DNA of 48,538 nt, from NCBI GenBank assembly GCA_030696845.1, contig JAUYRJ010000007.1, forward strand, positions 1-48,538, read 5' to 3'. The notes beneath the pieces were generated by a model, which saw nothing but the letters and a program-made list of their open reading frames with translations, did no database searches and was not told the origin of the DNA. This stretch comes from Polynucleobacter sp. GTDB lineage: Bacteria; Pseudomonadota; Gammaproteobacteria; Burkholderiales; Burkholderiaceae. Below, piece by piece: positions 46,203 to 48,538 of the stretch (position 1 is its first letter; each line of letters starts with the position of its first letter). The translations under genes and the position numbers were made by a program.

Positions 46203-47303
46203 ATGATTTTTGAGCAAGCCCTTCGTCGCGAACTGAGTTTTACCACTGGAGGCGTATTTCTGGTGCTCGTGACCATCATGATCACCACTTTAGTGATTCG
46301 CATCTTAGGCTTTGCCGCCAACGGGGTGGTCAATCCGGAAGACGCGCTGGTTCTCATTGCGCTAGCCACTTTGGGATACATGGCTGTTTTACTAACCGTA
46401 TCCCTGTTTGTCGCAGTTTTAATTGTGTTGGTACGCTGGTACAAAGACTCGGAAATGATTGTGTGGTTTGCCAGCGGCCTGAGTATTGTTAGCTTGATTC
46501 CGCCGATCTTGCGATTTGCCACCCCTCTGATCATCATCATCGCCCTTCTTGCCTTAATCGTATGGCCTTGGGCGAATCGAGAATCCACTCTCATTAGCCA
46601 ACGCTTTCAGCAGCGCGACGATGTATCGATGGTCACAGCCGGGCAATTTCGAGAGTCCGCCAAAGCTGAACGGGTATTTTTTATTGAGGAGCTTGATGTT
46701 GACAATAGCGAAGTCAAGAATATTTTCGTCGCGGATTCGCGCAATCAGCGCCTAAGTATTGTCGTAGCCGCCACTGGGTTTATTGAAAATACTCCCGCTG
46801 GTGAAAAAAACATCATCCTCAAGAATGGTCGCCGCTATGAAGGTCAACCGACCCAGCCCGACTTTCGGATTCTAGAATTTGACGAATACGAGACCAAACT
46901 CCGCAGCAAAGAAATTACCGAGCCGGCCGTACGCGACCGCGAACGCACCGTCATGGAACTCATCAAAGACCCGACTCGACCGCACCTAGGCGAGCTCCTT
47001 TGGCGTCTTGGTTTACCGCTCATGGCCTTAGGCCTGGTATTTATCGCCATTCCACTGGCGTACGTTAACCCGCGCCTAGGAAACTACACGGCGATGTTTT
47101 ACGCCGTCCTCATATACTTAATCTACAGTAACTTACTTAATTTAGCGCAGAACTTTGTTTCACAAGGCCGACTAGATTTTTTTGTTGCGATCTGGCCAAT
47201 TCATGTGATCGCCTTACTCATTGCGACCGTGCTGATACGCAACCGAATCAATCCCTCACTCAAATGGTGGAAGCGGCAACTGCCCGCCTTCCTCACGCGC
47301 TAA
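46203..47303 (+). CDS. lptF: LPS export ABC transporter permease LptF
   Basis: This 366-residue YjgP/YjgQ-family permease is one half of the inner-membrane part of the LptBFG lipopolysaccharide extractor. It starts with MIFEQALRRELSFTTGGVFL, has three membrane segments, a periplasmic beta-jellyroll domain (about 130-260) and three more segments. The order lptF-lptG is conserved. It overlaps lptG by one base (TAATG). Confidence 0.93.
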   Translation: MIFEQALRRELSFTTGGVFLVLVTIMITTLVIRILGFAANGVVNPEDALVLIALATLGYMAVLLTVSLFVAVLIVLVRWYKDSEMIVWFASGLSIVSLIPPILRFATPLIIIIALLALIVWPWANRESTLISQRFQQRDDVSMVTAGQFRESAKAERVFFIEELDVDNSEVKNIFVADSRNQRLSIVVAATGFIENTPAGEKNIILKNGRRYEGQPTQPDFRILEFDEYETKLRSKEITEPAVRDRERTVMELIKDPTRPHLGELLWRLGLPLMALGLVFIAIPLAYVNPRLGNYTAMFYAVLIYLIYSNLLNLAQNFVSQGRLDFFVAIWPIHVIALLIATVLIRNRINPSLKWWKRQLPAFLTR

Positions 47304-48457
47304 TGCATTTTCTATTTCCACTTATTTACGAGCGCTACCTAGCCAAGCAGATTTATGCTGCATTTGGTTTTATTTTATTTGCGCTCGTTGCGCTCTTCTT
47401 GTTCTTTGACATTTTGAGCGAGCTGGGCTCGGTGAATCAGCAGTACACACTCTTAATTGCACTTGGTCACGTATTACTTAAAGCGCCTAGCCGAATTGTC
47501 GAGATCATTCCAATTGCCGGCTTAATTGGAAGCATTTACGTGTTTGCAATGTTAGCCAGCCAATCTGAATTCACGATCTTCCGAATTGCGGGACTTGATA
47601 TCCGCCGCGGCCTCATTACCTTGGGCAAGATTTCACTACCGATTGTGGTGCTCACTTTAATCATGAGCGAATGGCTAGGCCCCTATGCAGAATCGGTTTC
47701 AGATCGCATGCGCATGAAAGCCTTGGGCTCGAGCTTTTCCGCACAGTTCCGCTCGGGCGTGTGGGTCAAAGACCAATTACGCGATGCGGACGGCACAGGC
47801 CCTATTCGACCGGGCGTACGTTACATCAATGTGGGACGCATTGAGCGTGATCAGCAGGTGCGCAATATTCGCATGTATGAGTTTGACGATGCCTATCGCC
47901 TCTTATCGATTCGCAATGCTGAATCAGGTCGTTTTGATGAATCGGGGTCATGGGAACTCAATGATGTAGTTGAGACACGCTTCAAAGAAGTCAAACCCAA
48001 GAATCCGCTGGACCCTGTTTACACCGCTAGCACAACCCAAAAATCGTCCATGACGGTGGCCTCCGAAGTGACGCCACAAATTTTAGGGGTACTCTTAATC
48101 AACCCTGAGCGGATGTCGATTTATAGCCTGGGCCGGTTCATCAATCACCTGACGGAAAACAAACAAGATATCCAGCGGCATGCGATCGCATTTTGGAAAA
48201 AGGTCATTTACCCCTTTATTATTTTCGTCATGCTCGCCCTTGCGCTGCCTTTTGCTTACATCAAAGTACGCGCTGGCGGCGTGGGCATTCGGGTATTTGG
48301 CGGCATCATGCTAGGCATGAGCTTTCAGCTCTTTAACTCGCTCTTCTCGAATGTGGGCTTACTAGGCGCCTGGCCCGCCTTTTTGACTGCATTAACCCCG
48401 CCCTTGGTCTATTTCCTGCTGGCGATTGCTGGACTCAAATGGGTTTCGCGATCCTAA
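47303..48457 (+). CDS. lptG: LPS export ABC transporter permease LptG
   Basis: This 384-residue partner of LptF has the same six-segment plan around a periplasmic domain. YERYLAKQIYAAFGFILFA and the coupling region RMKALGSSFSAQFRSGVWVKD match LptG. The ATG at 47303 shares its first base with the lptF stop codon. The frame also opens at 47264 inside lptF, but the shared-base start agrees with coupled translation. LptB and LptC are not in this window. Confidence 0.93.
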   Translation: MHFLFPLIYERYLAKQIYAAFGFILFALVALFLFFDILSELGSVNQQYTLLIALGHVLLKAPSRIVEIIPIAGLIGSIYVFAMLASQSEFTIFRIAGLDIRRGLITLGKISLPIVVLTLIMSEWLGPYAESVSDRMRMKALGSSFSAQFRSGVWVKDQLRDADGTGPIRPGVRYINVGRIERDQQVRNIRMYEFDDAYRLLSIRNAESGRFDESGSWELNDVVETRFKEVKPKNPLDPVYTASTTQKSSMTVASEVTPQILGVLLINPERMSIYSLGRFINHLTENKQDIQRHAIAFWKKVIYPFIIFVMLALALPFAYIKVRAGGVGIRVFGGIMLGMSFQLFNSLFSNVGLLGAWPAFLTALTPPLVYFLLAIAGLKWVSRS

Positions 48458-48519
48458 ATACCTAAAACTAATTTAGAATTTAGCTCCTATATCGCTAATG
48501 ATATATAAGGACTTTATTC

Positions 48520-48538
48520 ATGAATCTGCACCAATTCC
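48520..48538 (+). CDS. cysB: Start of a LysR-type regulator, probably CysB (cut by the window edge)
   Basis: Only six codons are visible, reading MNLHQF, the usual N-terminus of betaproteobacterial CysB. AAGG stands ten bases ahead of the ATG. The identification rests on this short match and on the position after lptG, so it is tentative. CysB activates sulfur assimilation genes. Confidence 0.5.

Overview
The window looks like a chromosomal segment of a betaproteobacterium of the order Burkholderiales, most likely Polynucleobacter or a close relative. This is inferred from gene content: a DUF3460 gene before scpA-panC, zapA followed by 6S RNA, pepA-holC-lgt divergent from lptF-lptG and then a cysB-like start, and compact, tightly packed genes. 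No insertion sequence, phage gene, CRISPR array, tRNA or rRNA was seen. The window reads as core genome with several metabolic modules.

Layout. 1-2235 (minus): a Gdt1-type cation exporter followed by aminopeptidase N, which runs off the left edge. 2386-4357 (plus): an Fe-S/CCG-domain protein and a DUF3501 protein. 4389-6888 (minus): an amino-acid permease and alanine dehydrogenase. 7150-11288: tcdA, pdxH, msrA, an aldehyde dehydrogenase and a LeuE/RhtB-type exporter. 11323-13743: a DEAD-box RNA helicase with a structured leader, then ubiC. 13694-15516 (minus): hemC-hemD. 15559-19090 (plus): argH and TRAP transporter dctQM. 19124-22865 (minus): fdhD, dcd and an Arg/Lys/Orn decarboxylase. 23001-26679 (plus): a short metG, a DUF3460 gene, scpA and panC.

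26708-33377 (all minus) is an oxalate module. In transcription order it holds a Crp/Fnr-type regulator with its own terminator, oxc (oxalyl-CoA decarboxylase), frc (formyl-CoA:oxalate CoA-transferase), a terminator, a small PAS protein, a second frc, and a stand-alone formyltransferase resembling the hydrolase domain of 10-formyl-THF dehydrogenase. The formyltransferase starts on the base right after the frc stop codon. A TTGAC-N4-GTCAA palindrome sits upstream of oxc at class II activator distance from a -10-like hexamer. The regulator carries an FNR-like E-x-x-S-R recognition motif. Together these suggest a self-contained oxalate/formyl-CoA circuit, possibly passing formyl groups into folate metabolism. 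This is the most interesting part of the window.

33466-38423 (plus) is a vitamin B12 uptake operon under a cobalamin riboswitch: btuB, btuF, btuC, btuD. 38479-40108 holds a small coiled-coil gene, zapA, 6S RNA and a TauE/SafE transporter whose ribosome-binding site lies in the 6S RNA 3' end. 40120-43053 (minus) encodes malonyl-CoA decarboxylase and malonyl-CoA synthetase, a two-enzyme route from malonate to acetyl-CoA. 43217-46113 (minus) is pepA-holC-lgt with a terminator. 46203-48457 (plus) is lptF-lptG, and the window ends in the first codons of a probable cysB.
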